Assembly (NCBI GenBank): GCA_963932145.1
Contig: OZ010613.1
Span: 36,640,573-36,704,572 of the forward strand
Length of the DNA stretch: 64,000 nucleotides
Origin: Acanthosepion lycidas
Lineage: Eukaryota; Mollusca; Cephalopoda; Sepiida; Sepiidae
Reading direction: 5' to 3'
The notes beneath the pieces are model-generated. The model did no database searches, was not told where the DNA came from, and worked only from the letters and a program-made list of their open reading frames with translations. This document shows positions 51,655-62,158 of this stretch, one piece after another. The position numbers and the translations under genes are program-made. The first letter of the stretch is position 1. Each line of letters begins with the position of its first letter.

Positions 51655-52132
51655 GAGAAGCACAGAAAAGAGTACTGGATTGCTATGTGATATTCATCAT
51701 CTTATATAGCAATGATTGTTGGACAATCTCCCCCACAGATTAGGAGAAAACCAGAGGCAACAGAAATGGGGTCTGACGGAAGGATACTGAGAATTCTATG
51801 GACAGAGTGAGTGAGCAATAAGGAAGTCTTAAAGAAAATTTAACAAAAAGAATGTTTATGCTCAGAATCAGAAAGAAAGAGCTAAAAAATTTTGGGCACA
51901 TACTGAGGAAGGAGGAATTAGAAAACTTAACCCTCACAAGGCATATTGAAGGCAAGAGAGATAGGAGAAGACAGTGAGCTGCCTACATGATAAGCTTGTG
52001 TGAATGGCTGGTGGTGGGTTTGGGGGGTAGCAAAAATACAAAAACTGCTTAGGACCACAAGGAATGGGAAATTGTGGAAAGCCATTATTGCCCATTTCCT
52101 AAAGGTAAGTAACACAGAGAAGCAGGACATTG
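51655..52132 (+). mobile_element. LINE-C C-terminal fragment
   Basis: AAAGAGTACTGGATTGCTAT, AATGATTGTTGGACAATCTC, GGAAGGATACTGAGAATTCT, GAATTAGAAAACTTAACCCT and ATTGTGGAAAGCCATTATTG follow the codon order of 46080-46440. Many stops. Confidence 0.8.
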
Positions 52133-52134
52133 AT

Positions 52135-52425
52135 TATGTGCTTGGATGTGCTGATGGTATAATGGATAATGGCACAGAATTGTTAATCAGAGATCAGAGT
52201 TCCAATTTCCATTGGGTTTTTTATATTCAGTTACACACATATAACCTTGGGCAAGATATGAATCAATCTCTTCTCCACCAACTATGGGTAAATAATAAGA
52301 GTGGTATCATTGATATTTCAAAAAAAAAAAAAAAAAAAAAAAAATTCTTCAATCCAAAATCATTTTCTGGCCATAAATAACCTGCTGATAAGCCATAAAA
52401 ACAAATCAAATCAATCTATAACAAG
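52135..52425 (+). mobile_element. Composite SINE, truncated inside the 5S head
   Basis: Starts at GCTTGGATGTG, the last bases of the 5S module, then ATGGTATAATGGATAATGGC (box A), CAGAGTTCCAATTTCC (box B), body, a 25-base A run, and the tail CTGGCCATAAATAACCTGCT…CATAAAAACAAATC. Confidence 0.8.
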
Positions 52426-52825
52426 GGTATATTAGATGCAGTGGCAAAGGGTGACTTGGTTCCAGGGCATGCAGTTGTAAATATTTTGTCATATACAGCC
52501 TACCATAATATTTCATCACTGTCAACAACTCTACAAGCTACTTCAAAGGCTGTCTAAGAAAATGAGTTATTTTTCACTGCTTTTTAAGAAAAAAAAGCAA
52601 GTAATTTTGGTTTAATCTTGTTCAGAATTCATCATATTAACAGTTTGCATTTTAATGAGATTTTTATTTTAATATTTAAAAAAAATGTTTGAATACGTTT
52701 CTTATCACTTGATGATCGTTGTCAGATAATGGCGCTAACTGATGACTGGAAAAGAGAAAATTCGTAATTTTGATGTAAAGTTTACTTCAAAATTATGAAT
52801 TTTCACTTTTACAGCTAATCCATTG

Positions 52826-54265
52826 CTAACCCTTCATCCTGACGATATATCTGATCCCATTCCAAAGTCTGTTGTTTATGTCCAGTAAATCAGCATCTCC
52901 ATCTATTGGCATACTGGTACATTCTCCTAGGGATGAGTCCGAGGCCAGTCTGTCCCTGACTACCGACAGTGCTTCCTCCATGGGTACATTGGTGAATAAA
53001 ATCACCATGTCCAGGCTCACCATCCGGTTGGATTAGATGGGAGCTATTTCCAAAAAGTGAGTGGAGTTCCGGACATATGATGGCAACTTTCCTATTAATG
53101 GCTCAATTATATCCACAAGGAAGCAACTCAGAGGGTGGCACACAGAGTCTTGGCAGCTAACAATTGGCCTGAGTGGAATACTGTCTTTGTGAATTTTCAA
53201 GAGACTATATGTGAGGCAGCTTGGTGTAATATGACAACTGCCTGTATGTTTTCAGTTGAAAGTGGTCCTTGTTCTTGATTAGGATCTGCGACAGTTTTCA
53301 TTCCGTTTTTCATTGTAGAGTCTTTCTTTACTATACTTACCATTTCTAATGAAGTCTTCCAGTTTTCCTGTATATTCTGTTTTGTCCATCCCTACAGTCG
53401 CATTGCATTTGTCAGTTGTTAGTATGATGATGTCATTCCTCTGTAGACTTTTAATTGCCAGTCTCTCCCATTCTGTGATGTTTGATTGGGTGGCTTGCCT
53501 TTCTCCAGTATCTTTCCCACTTTCCATCTTGGCTTATCTGCCTGAGCCTGAGGAATATTCAAGGCTATTTTCTCGATTCGGAAATTGATATCCAAGTATG
53601 GTATCTGCTTGATGGTTTTTGCGTAATCAAGACCCTTAATCAGTACTGACTCCTCAGAGGCGCTCAGCTGATGTTGACTGATATTGATTACTGCCTTCAC
53701 TGGCAGGTGATGGACCTTGGGCGTCACCTTCTGATCTTTCAATCTGTTCAATTTCTGTATTTCGCAGACCTCGACTGCATCAAATCTGTAACTGAATGAT
53801 TTATCCAGATCATGCTAGATCTTCTTTCAATTTTCTTCATCAGTAATTCTGTTGAAGAAAGCCTTGAGCATCTGGGAGATACCAGATTGCAATTTCTGTT
53901 TTATTGAACAGTTATACTGAATTATTTCTCAGACAAGGGGCTGTCCTGCTTTTTCTGCGGCCAGACATTGATGGGAAATCTTGGTGCCAAACTTGAAGGG
54001 ATGCATCGTAAGTCTCTGATTCAGTGTAAGAGTGTCAGATGGTTCAATACTCATGCCAACTTCTGGTGGGACTTTTCTAGTTGTCTCCATATTTTTGATA
54101 TATCGGATCCATACTGATCATTCAGTATCTGTCTATATTTCTAAGACAAAGTATTGTAATTATTTACACTATTTACATTGTTTGGACTGTTGTCCTCATC
54201 TTTGTCTGAATAATGTAAATAATTACATTACAATAGCTCATCTCATTATGTATGGCCTTATATAA
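52826..54265 (-). pseudogene. Penelope-like element: N-terminal region, RT and terminal repeat
   Basis: In minus order from 54265: a terminal-repeat fragment (TTATTCAGACAAAGATGAGG), an upstream region (KFGTKISHQCLAAEKAGQPL; 53419-53751 has RTxxQ-like LNRLKDQKVTPKVHHLPVKA…SEESVLIKGLDYAKT), then 53279-53527 with LAIKSLQRNDIIILTTDKCN (normally ILPADKGN). The RT fingers follow, LKIHKDSIPLRPIVS and SYVRNSTHFLEIAPI, then palm MVSLDMVILFTNVPMEEALS (normally SFDVVSLFTNVPxxE). It stops before the YVDD region, and no GIY-YIG domain remains. Several frameshifts. Confidence 0.9.
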
Positions 54266-54274
54266 CATTACAAC

Positions 54275-54700
54275 TAATATGATAATACCTATGATTAGAT
54301 TTAACAGAAGAAAGCAGGCCAGTTATGTTTCTATATTTAATCAATATGCCAACATTGTATATTGAAAGGTCTTTATAGCTGGAGAAAATTTATTCATCTA
54401 CTTTGGTTATAAATAAGTGATATGTTTTCTAAAATCTCATTTCAATTTTAAAATCAAACTTCAGATAAATTATCAACACATTCACATATACTAAGTTTAA
54501 ATGAACTTAAGTGTATAAAATATCTGTAAACTATAATGATACTAGGAAGCGACAAGTATTGCTAATGATAAAACAAACTTGCTATTATGCGGTATCAGTT
54601 AGAAAACGGTACTCAATGAAGCAGACAGAACTACTATAATAGTAAATTAAGAAAAGGTAAGTATAACCACCAGTTTGAACTGCAATCATTAGGCACAAAA
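54275..54700. other. Intergenic, no gene seen
   Basis: Nothing assignable. Confidence 0.35.
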
Positions 54701-54705
54701 TAAAA

Positions 54706-55203
54706 TACCGTATATACTTGAGTATAGTGTAAGTTTTTATGATCAGTTTTTTATGCAAAAAGACAGTGGGGGTCGGGGGGGGGGGCACACTATACACAGG
54801 TAATTTTTTGAAAAGGTTAAAAATAATGCATTTTTGGTGACTGGATGCACTGTACACAGGTACATTTTTGCAGAGGGGTTAAAATTCATGCAAAAAATTC
54901 AGGGGTTATATTATTCATGATATCAGCCTATGCACAAGTATATATGGTACTCATCTTGGATTTTATTTTAAGACCAGTTTTTTATGCAAAATGATAGTGG
55001 GGGACGGGGGGGGCACACTATACACAGGTAATTTTTTGAAGAGGTTAAAAAATTATGCATTGTCAGTGACTGGTTGCACTATACACAAGTAAATCTTCTT
55101 GGAGGGGTTAAAATTCATGCAAAAAAATTCAGAGGTCACATTATTCATGATGTCAGCCTATGCACAAGTATATATGGTAGACATCTTGGATTTTATTTTA
55201 AGA
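54706..55203. mobile_element. MITE-like element with 240-bp internal tandem duplication
   Basis: Ends TACCGTATATACTTGAGTAT and the complement of the right end TACCATATATACTTGTGCAT are inverted repeats. The body (ACACTATACACAGGTAATTT, TTAAAATTCATGCAAAAAA, ATCAGCCTATGCACAAGTAT) occurs twice with a period of 240 bp. Confidence 0.75.
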
Positions 55204-55204
55204 C

Positions 55205-56010
55205 ACACAAATCTGAAAGAATCCACAATCATTTAGTCATGAGACAGTAGATAGCTGATAAGGTACTTGTTTGCACGTCTACACTTGGAAAGTAATTCAG
55301 ACTTCATATTCAATTGCCTGTACCAAAGTAGGAATTCTAAAATGTTATTTACTCATATTTTGAGTAAATGGTAATGTTGAGTGTTAAACATCAATTAATC
55401 AACTGCATCTGCAATAAGGTAATCCTTTTGTTAGTCTGAATATTGACAACTTAACAAATGAAACATTTTCAATATGGCTGCCTGCATTTTATAGAAGCCA
55501 CCATCTGGTGGCACTAAACAACAACCAAAAGACAAGGGCAATAACTACAACATTAACAGTGAGATTAGCCATTTCTATACAGAAAACTGTCAACATCCAT
55601 TGACCAAAGAGTATTATTATCAGGCAGAATTTTTAACATCTTTTGAAACAGTTTTTCATGCAAATCAATTCAAGTTCACAAGCTGTTACCTCTCTTCCTA
55701 GTATTAATAGTAGTTTCCTTTCTAACCTTTTGTTTAAGGTTATGACCATTTTCATTATATTAATATTTCCAGTTCTCATCACATGTGCTATTCATTTAAG
55801 TTGTCGATGCTGTTAGAAGTTTTAAAGTGATGTGGTTTTTGTTATTTGGTAAAGTTCTTTGCGATTCTGTAGTATCTGTCTATGAAGGATTGTGTTAAGA
55901 CACAGAAAGTTCATTCAGTTAAAACCATTTTTAATCTTTGACATGAGAAAACAGTTGTATACAGTTGACAGTTTAGACATTTCTGAATGAGCTGGATGAC
56001 AACCAGGATA
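55205..56010. other. Intergenic, no gene seen
   Basis: No assignable feature. Confidence 0.35.
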
Positions 56011-56014
56011 TCTA

Positions 56015-56115
56015 TTAGGTTGGTGCAAAAATAATGACGTAATAATATCGTTTTTTGACGTTAAAAATACGTCAAAAAACGATATTATTACGTCATTATT
56101 TTCGCACCAACCTAA
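56015..56115. mobile_element. Mariner MITE hairpin, 101 bp
   Basis: TA flanks (56013-56014, 56116-56117). TTAGGTTGGTGCAAAAATAA at the left, with complementary GCACCAACCTAA at the right. The arms of about 46 bp are almost perfectly paired around a TTAAAAAT loop, with one mismatch near the end. Same terminal motif as 24397. Confidence 0.9.
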
Positions 56116-56224
56116 TATATAAGAGGCTGTTAGTTTGACTACAATCTTTTAAGTACTCCTTTGTGTATGTGACATTCTCGATTGATAATATTAGTGGTAA
56201 ATATACACATACATATGCAATCAT

Positions 56225-56265
56225 ATATCTAAAATATACATACATACATACATACATACATACAT

Positions 56266-56305
<40 letters not shown>
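56225..56305. repeat. (TACA)n/(TA)n microsatellite
   Basis: TACA units to about 56270, then TA to 56305. Confidence 0.95.
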
Positions 56306-56309
<4 letters not shown>

Positions 56310-56700
56310 TTGTATAAAAAATAAATCCAAGAGGCTAGAATCCAGGTAGAACTCAATGTCCGGGACAGAGTAAGGATATAATAAAAAGGCCTAAGCACTA
56401 ATATTCCATGGTCATAATTTATTCCATTGGAATCATAAATACGATCCAATTCATCAGACCTACAAATACAAAAAGAAAACAGAAAAAAACAACTCCGGGA
56501 ATAAAAACTAAAATTTAGTCAGAGTGTATGTATCAAAGTGTGGGACGAATGTTAGAGTAAATGAAAGCTATAGGGAGGGGTAACAGACGAGAAAAGAACA
56601 GGAAGGTCTAAAGATGAAGTGGGGATTAAAATTTAACAGAGAGAAGTTTTAAAGAGGGGAGTCAAAGACGGTTTTAGTGAGAGAAATATGAATATACTCA
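56310..56700 (-). mobile_element. Repeat R, copy 2 (longer)
   Basis: The minus strand repeats the order of 26471-26770 (TTAAATTTTAATCCCCACTT, CCCGGAGTTGTTTTTTTCTG, TAGGTCTGATGAATTGGATC, GACCATGGAATATTAGTGCT). It then adds CTTAGGCCTTTTTATTATAT, TGTCCCGGACATTGAGTTCT, ending at (TA)n. A downstream 53-codon piece (DRIYDSNGINYDHGILV) is open in this copy but unrecognised. Confidence 0.75.
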
Positions 56701-56894
56701 GATGTTTAATACACTAAGGATACATTTTGTGGTGACATACACACACAAGAGACAATTTAAAATTAAAGATCAGAACATGAGAGAGGAAAAGAAAAGAAAA
56801 AGGGGTGGGAGGAGAGAGAGATGCGGTGGGGGGAACTAAAACTGAAGGGCATTTATAAAAGTGCTGCTGTGTAATCAAGAAAATTTGACAAAAG

Positions 56895-56896
<2 letters not shown>

Positions 56897-56933
<37 letters not shown>
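56897..56933. repeat. (TA)n microsatellite
   Basis: Pure TA run. Confidence 0.95.
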
Positions 56934-56934
<1 letters not shown>

Positions 56935-57107
56935 CCTTGAAGATGATATATAAGTTTTTTTCACAAATCAAAAACAATTTTAGTGGAAAGAAGTATGACA
57001 AAGTGGAAAAAGCTTTTGGTGTACATGTGTAGCCATAAATTTAGTCCAATTAAGTCCTAATATCACACAGAAACTTCTTGCTATGTAATACTTCTTACAC
57101 ACACAGA

Positions 57108-57325
57108 TATATATTTTACAGTAAGGTTCACCCTGTACAAGGCCTGGAGGGCACTCAAGAGAGAGGGGTAGTTAAGGGGTAGTTTATATGGATAGGAGGC
57201 GAAAGATAATAGTTAACTCTAGACAGGTTAAGATTGTAGTGATTGAATAAACATCCTCTTGAGAGTTTGTTCCACAGGGCAGTGGTTCACAAGAATCTGT
57301 TTGTGTGGAACTTACTTCTCATCAA
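57108..57325 (-). mobile_element. LINE-B 3' fragment
   Basis: GTAAGGTTCACCCTGTACAA, GAGGGCACTCAAGAGAGAGG and TGTGGAACTTACTTCTCATC are the complement of the LINE-B terminus, the same as 38635-38830. Confidence 0.8.
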
Positions 57326-57329
57326 TTGT

Positions 57330-58078
57330 TAATTTCAATCTTACTGGGAATGACTGCAGAACACTTAACCCCTGCCCTTTTATAGTCCGAAGTACAGAAA
57401 TGCATGCTGGGATATTTTTCTTAGCCAATAGACTGGTTTGCAGTTTGACATGACTCAGTCCAAAGCTGCCTTGTCTTGAAGACAGTTTGGACTTGCTTTT
57501 GTGTATCAATGCCAACTCTGAGTTGGTGAAATTTTTACCTTTGTACCATTAATTTGCCATGCATATATTGATGGCTTGCTTTATATTATTTAATTTTTGC
57601 TCTGTAATTTTTTTTTTTTTATAGCAAACTTTTTTAATTCTGTTTCTTGGACAGTTCATTTTTTTTATTTTGCATTTGACCATGGCTACTCACCCCATTT
57701 CAGCAGGAAGTACGAAGGAAAATATATTTTCATCAAAGCATTTAATTATATTTATAAATGTAAATACAGAAGAAGAAAAAGTCTTGGTTAAGAGAGGAGA
57801 AAATTATGTTTAATAATACAACTGTACTTTTACAAATGAAAAATACAACAGCTAGGATGTAGCAGAAAATATTTAACTCATTAATGTCCAACGTAAATTC
57901 CAGAATCCTATTATAATTATGCTTGTCCACCTCTTTGTTAGTTCACATGACTGTTATGCCCTGTAAATACCTCATAAATAATGGACTATTCCATTTTGAT
58001 TGCATGGAAAGAGCATGAAAGACACTACTTGGTTACAGTGAGAAAATGAAAGGGGAGACAGAGAGAGTAAGATTAAGC
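57330..58078. other. Intergenic, no gene seen
   Basis: Opposing 64-67-codon frames near 57312-57515 carry no recognised motif. Confidence 0.35.
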
Positions 58079-58080
58079 TG

Positions 58081-58128
58081 AGAACAGATACTACACTTTG
58101 ATCATAGCCAAAAGGCTGAGAATGGTGG
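58081..58128 (-). pseudogene. U2 snRNA-derived fragment
   Basis: Minus strand ATTCTCAGCCTTTTGGCTAT, GATCAAAGTGTAGTATCTGT, TCTCAGC. Nearly the first 47 nucleotides of U2, closest to the functional sequence among the four fragments here. Confidence 0.85.
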
Positions 58129-58253
58129 CAACTACTATAAATCTGCCATTTTTCAGACGCTGTTGTGGAGGATTGTATTTGTACTGAGTCAGTCCTAAAA
58201 TAGGTTTGACATACAAAACGTAAGGAACTTGGTATTATGCAGAGCAATCTGGT

Positions 58254-58395
58254 TGTGGTCGCTGATACTTTCGTATTCGACTAACTGTTGTCCAACATCG
58301 GCTGACTGACTGACCCCCTCGTTACTCTTACTACTCCTACTTATTATAGGTGGGAGAGTCTATTAACTATAGAATAGGTGTGTTCCACCATAACA
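58254..58395 (-). mobile_element. Truncated LTR, same family as 41428-41672
   Basis: The minus strand starts TGTTATGGTGGAACACACCT, continues ATTCTATAGTTAATAGACTC, and ends at GTATCAGCGACCAC. The last about 95 bp of the LTR are missing. Confidence 0.8.
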
Positions 58396-58474
58396 GACGC
58401 CCAGTATTGAACAACAGAAATCAACTTTGTTAATTCTGTTTGTTGGACAGTTCTGTTCTTTATTTTGCATTTGA

Positions 58475-58665
58475 CCATGGCTACTCATTCCACACTAATG
58501 GAATTCAGAGGGAACATGTGCCGTTTGCTATTATGTAAATGGTATGGAGGGTCATAGCTGTGAAGGTTAAATCTGACAGAAGTAAGGAATGTAGTGATAG
58601 AGCAGTGAAAAAGTTGCCACATCTCACCTGTGAGAGCGAGGTTGTAGAGTAAATAAAAATAATTC
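58475..58665 (-). mobile_element. LINE-A/B fragment
   Basis: AATGGAATTCAGAGGGAACA, TGTAAATGGTATGGAGGGTC, GAAGGTTAAATCTGACAG and ATGTAGTGATAGAGCAGTGA are the complement of the 38800-39000 coding block. Confidence 0.7.
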
Positions 58666-58675
58666 TCTAACAAGT

Positions 58676-58729
58676 AAAAACTTTACTCTAGGTTTAAAAA
58701 TTAATTTTTAAACCTAGAGTAAAGTTTTT
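58676..58729. repeat. Perfect 54-bp palindrome
   Basis: AAAAACTTTACTCTAGGTTT + AAAAATT and its exact complement with no spacer, centre between 58702 and 58703. The inner part (TTAATTTTTAAACCTGGAGT) is repeated once more to the right (58736-58757). Confidence 0.95.
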
Positions 58730-58860
58730 AAAAATTAATTTTTAAACCTGGAGTAAATTTTTTCATTTGGTTTACAAGTCTGAAGATCTGAAACTGTGAC
58801 TTCAATGAAAAATATCACCTATGGTTTTTTAAGATTTGTTTGTTATTATATAATAATAAT

Positions 58861-58863
<3 letters not shown>

Positions 58864-58917
<54 letters not shown>

Positions 58918-58918
58918 A
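58864..58918. repeat. (TA)n/(GT)n microsatellite
   Basis: TA run ending in a short GT tract. Confidence 0.95.
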
Positions 58919-59108
58919 ATGAAATGGACTAAGTCCAATAATTATTTAATGTATTTTCTGTTTATACTTTATTTTATAGATACAGTTGATTTAAGTAAAT
59001 GCTGTTTTTAATTTGACAGTATTAATTATATTTACCAGCCTAAAAGTTCGACAAATTTTGTAAAAAATTGTTTTAAATAAATTGTATCTATAAAAATAAT
59101 TATAAACA
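58919..59108. mobile_element. Long-TIR element variant without tRNA module
   Basis: GAAATGGACTAAGTCCAATA, ATTTTATAGATACAG at the left and AATTGTATCTATAAAAATAA at the right. The interior has TTAAGTAAATGCTGTTTTTA and TTTACCAGCCTAAAAGTTCG. The same skeleton as 44402-44685 and 10925-11310, but the tRNA-like block is absent. Confidence 0.65.
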
Positions 59109-59143
<35 letters not shown>

Positions 59144-59161
59144 TAGATAGATAGATAGATA
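59109..59161. repeat. (TA)n(GATA)n microsatellite
   Basis: TA run followed by GATA units, like 26963-27025. Confidence 0.95.
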
Positions 59162-59204
59162 GTGCGCATGTGTGTGTGTGTGTGTGCATGTGTAACATGT
59201 ACAT

Positions 59205-59260
59205 ACACGTTTCGACTATTTTAATAATTTTTGAAATTTATAAATGCTTTCTTCAGAAAG
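59205..59260 (-). repeat. PLE-like terminus
   Basis: The minus strand reads TTTCTGAAGAAAGCATTTAT, then after about 20 bases AGTCGAAACG. The CTGAAGA…CGAAACG signature. Confidence 0.5.
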
Positions 59261-59446
59261 GAAACACCCTGTTCATTTATTTCTCTCTAATGACTACAGT
59301 TCAAAATATTTGTCTACTCAAAGGAAAGAAAAAAGAAAAGTAAAAAGGCTAACCACACAACTTTTTCATTTTGGAGGGAATATTAAAATTTTATTGTTGG
59401 CTTGTTTACAATTTCAAAGACAAAAAAAATTTTCAATACTCACTTT

Positions 59447-59474
59447 CATATATATATATATATATATATATATT
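59447..59474. repeat. (TA)n microsatellite
   Basis: Pure TA run at the left edge of the inverted PLE pair. Confidence 0.95.
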
Positions 59475-59999
59475 TGGTAGATGCAAGCATCGGATATAAT
59501 ATGTTGTTTGCTGGTGCTATTTAATAAACTACGGATAGTTCTAGGAGGTAATATTGTAGTTTTAATTTTTAACGCATTTAAATTATTGGAGATACATTCG
59601 GTCAAATGGTTATTTGGTAGAAAGATGCGACCAAAAAAATTATTATCAGGGGCAGCTGAAAGTGTACCTTTCACTGTTCAGCAAAATATTTAGATGATGA
59701 ATTCACATATATTGAGGATACCTTTTCAAATCTTTCATATCTGAGACAATTATTACTGAGAGCTAAAAATAAAGCGTCGAAAATTCACTCATCAGCGCAA
59801 AATGACACCTCGAAGGCCACTACAATTACATCAGTGAAAGGTACACTTTCAGCTGCCCCTGATAATAATTCTTTTGGTCGCATCTTTCTACCAAATAACC
59901 ATTTGACCGAACGTATCTCCAATAATTTAAATGCGTTAAAAATTAAAACTACAATGTTACCTACTAGAACTATCCGTAGTTTATTAAATAGCACCAGCA

Positions 60000-60009
<10 letters not shown>
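59475..60009. pseudogene. Head-to-head duplicated PLE RT C-terminus
   Basis: The plus frame from about 59693 to 60009 encodes TYIEDTFSNLSYLRQLLLRA, KGTLSAAPDNNSFGRIFLPN, SNNLNALKIKTTMLPTRTIR and SLLNS. Its shape (PFxxxxxxKISxxLxxxxIxxxxxPxxxLRxLL) fits the RT thumb to linker of PLE proteins. 59498-59687 is the inverted copy of the last 190 bp, at about 95 percent identity by eye. Both copies end at (TA)n. Confidence 0.7.

Positions 60010-60054
<45 letters not shown>
60004..60054. repeat. (TA)n(GT)n microsatellite
   Basis: TA then GT, at the right edge of the PLE pair. Confidence 0.95.
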
Positions 60055-60600
60055 AATGTCATTGTCACACTTTTTCAACTTTACTCCTAGAGGCTGTATC
60101 ACAACATATCATACCATTTTGGAATCGGGCTGACTGTGAGCAAATTAAAAGCATTTTAGGCCAGATCTTAATCCACAATCCTGAAATTTTAGATTTCAAT
60201 GTTTTCATTACTGCCATTGTTTTTTGGTGATTTTTTTGTTTTTTGTTTTTTGTGAAGTATTTTTACATACAATAACAATTTTTATAACTTGTAAATAAAT
60301 TTGGGAATAATTGAAATTAATTGTAAAATCCAGTGAAAATCATCCATGAAATAAAAATAATAGTTTGTACAGAAAATAAGGACATCAAATTGCTTTAAAG
60401 CAGAAGAATTATCATTGAACTTTTAAAGGGTAAGCTTAAAAATTAATGCAATTCTTAAATGCATTGATCAATTTTGAGTTCTTCTGTAGTTTATTGTTGC
60501 CTACCACATCTACTCCTCCCTACCTATTGTGATGAAGGCTCAATCAAGAGACCTCTGCAAGAGCTAGCTTAAATGCCACCAGATAGAGCAGCTTTTAAGT
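60055..60600. other. Intergenic, no gene seen
   Basis: 60055-60240 is weakly coding-like but unrecognised. Confidence 0.35.
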
Positions 60601-60604
60601 ATAT

Positions 60605-60965
60605 ATTTTACATTGTTTGCATTGTTGTCCTCATTTTTATTGCTATATTCACAACATTTTGGCCATTCAAGTTATTGGAATTTTGAACTGAACTCTTTAG
60701 TTTGTCCACTGGGGTAGATTGTTCTAGTTCCACGTGCCATGCCTCTTCCAGATGTCTCCATTATCTCCCTTTAAATCAACTCTTCAAGTTCTTTTTGTTC
60801 ACCACTGCAGTAACCAATTATTGAACTCACAGCTTCTCCCAACCAACTTTTATCCACTTGGTCATGTGTCTTTGAGGAACGTCACAAATATGGCAATAAA
60901 AGAGAACAACTGTCCAAATGATGTAAATAATTACAATACCTCATCTCAGACATTTTACATACATA
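60605..60965 (+). mobile_element. PLE terminal repeat with tRNA-like sequence
   Basis: ACATTGTTTGCATTGTTGTC, CTCATTTTTATTGCTATATT, GTTCTAGTTCCACGTGCCAT as at 29605. Minus-strand tRNA-like ACCAAGTGGATAAAAGTTGG (box A) and CTGTGAGTTCAATAATTGG (box B) lie at 60805-60880. Ends AATACCTCATCTCAGA, as at 38285. Confidence 0.75.
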
Positions 60966-60980
60966 CATTGTATGTATATA

Positions 60981-61435
60981 TATCTATAAAAGAAAGGATG
61001 TGTGTGTGTAACGAATGCACGGCCGCAATTTTCGACGGATTTGCACCAAAATTTACATGCACATGCTCCAAGTTAGTGGGAAGGCCAAGACTAACTTTGC
61101 TTTTCCCAACTCCCATCGATAGTGGAAATAATCGATTTTTTCTTACTTCTACGGCAGTTTTCTTGTAGTTTGCAACCATTTTCTACTGGCCAGAGTGAGA
61201 GCCTATAGCTGGCTGTCACGAATAGGCAGGAAGATTCTATTGGCCAGCGTGAAAGCTAACAGCTGACTGACACGAATGTTAACTAGCATGCAAAAAAAAA
61301 AAAAAAATTGATAGCTGCATTCGTCACAAGTGGGAAAAATTTAAATCTGCATGGGACTTTACTCCCATTGGCTCATTTGCTTGCTTAAACTCAACGTTGA
61401 TTCTGATTTTGCAGAACTGGGTTGGGTGTGAAAAA
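60981..61435 (+). mobile_element. Helitron-like 5' end
   Basis: TCTATAAAAGAAAGGATGTG + GTGTGTAACGAATGCACGG, then CGCAATTTTCGACGGATTTG, CACCAAAATTTACATGCACA. A 5' TC followed by TATA-rich sequence, a GT tract and the SACGGATTTNNACCAAA-like block is typical of animal Helitrons. The duplicated block TTGGCCAG(A/C)GTGAGAGC…TGTCACGAAT occurs twice (61180, 61238). No CTRR hairpin end was identified. Confidence 0.5.
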
Positions 61436-61727
61436 GTATGTTGTCAACATTCTTTTTTCATTTGGTTTTTCCAGTTATGAGTCCTTTTTTAAAGCTGATC
61501 GTTTTGTGTTCATTTTGTTTAGTTCTTTTTTCATAACAGATTTAATGTTTAGTATAGAGCTTAGAAAAAATTTGCAGTGTGAGATAGGCAAGAAGTAAGG
61601 CATGTAGCAGCATCAGCACGGCAAAGGGCACTCCTTTAAAGGCAAGGAAAAGCAAAAATATTTTAAGTCAAGTGATAGCGATTGCTTATGAGTCGTACGA
61701 TTTTTTAATCAATGCCAGGCCATGCTG

Positions 61728-61730
<3 letters not shown>

Positions 61731-61775
<45 letters not shown>

Positions 61776-61836
61776 CCCTTCCTTAATTCATAATTCCTCT
61801 ATTTACTTAATTTTTTTTTTTTTTTTTTTTTTTTTA
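61731..61836. repeat. (TA)n and poly(T)
   Basis: TA run 61731-61768 and T run 61811-61836. Confidence 0.9.
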
Positions 61837-61889
61837 AATGCCTTATTCTTTCTGCCTTTCACACCTTCCTTTTCTTTATTATTTCTTAA

Positions 61890-62110
61890 TAACCACAAAT
61901 TCTTGGGAAAGACACTGCTTTCCCACTGCCTACCCCATGGTTTTGAATTCAAAGTAGCCCTTCTCTGAAACCAGCTGCAATCCAAGGAGAGATAGCCCAG
62001 ACTAGTATAGTATTTAACTCAAAGCTGAGGGCAGAAAGGAGTTCATGCTTCATAAGTGTATTTGTGCAAAAGTAAATACGACAGAATTTCAACTCAGCTC
62101 ACTAATTATA
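61890..62110 (-). mobile_element. Diverged tRNA-derived SINE
   Basis: The minus strand has TGAGCTGAGTTGAAATTCTG (box-B side), TATTTACTTTTGCACAAATA, CTCAGCTTTGAGTTAAATAC in the order of the SINE at 43438, heavily mutated. Confidence 0.5.
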
Positions 62111-62158
62111 TATGATGAACTATTGTAATTGTTTGGGCTGTGTGGATGCATATATCTA

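Noticed and set aside
60734-61168. 144-codon plus-strand frame
   Set aside because: Crosses the boundary between a PLE end with tRNA-like sequence and the Helitron-like start, so it is not one protein.
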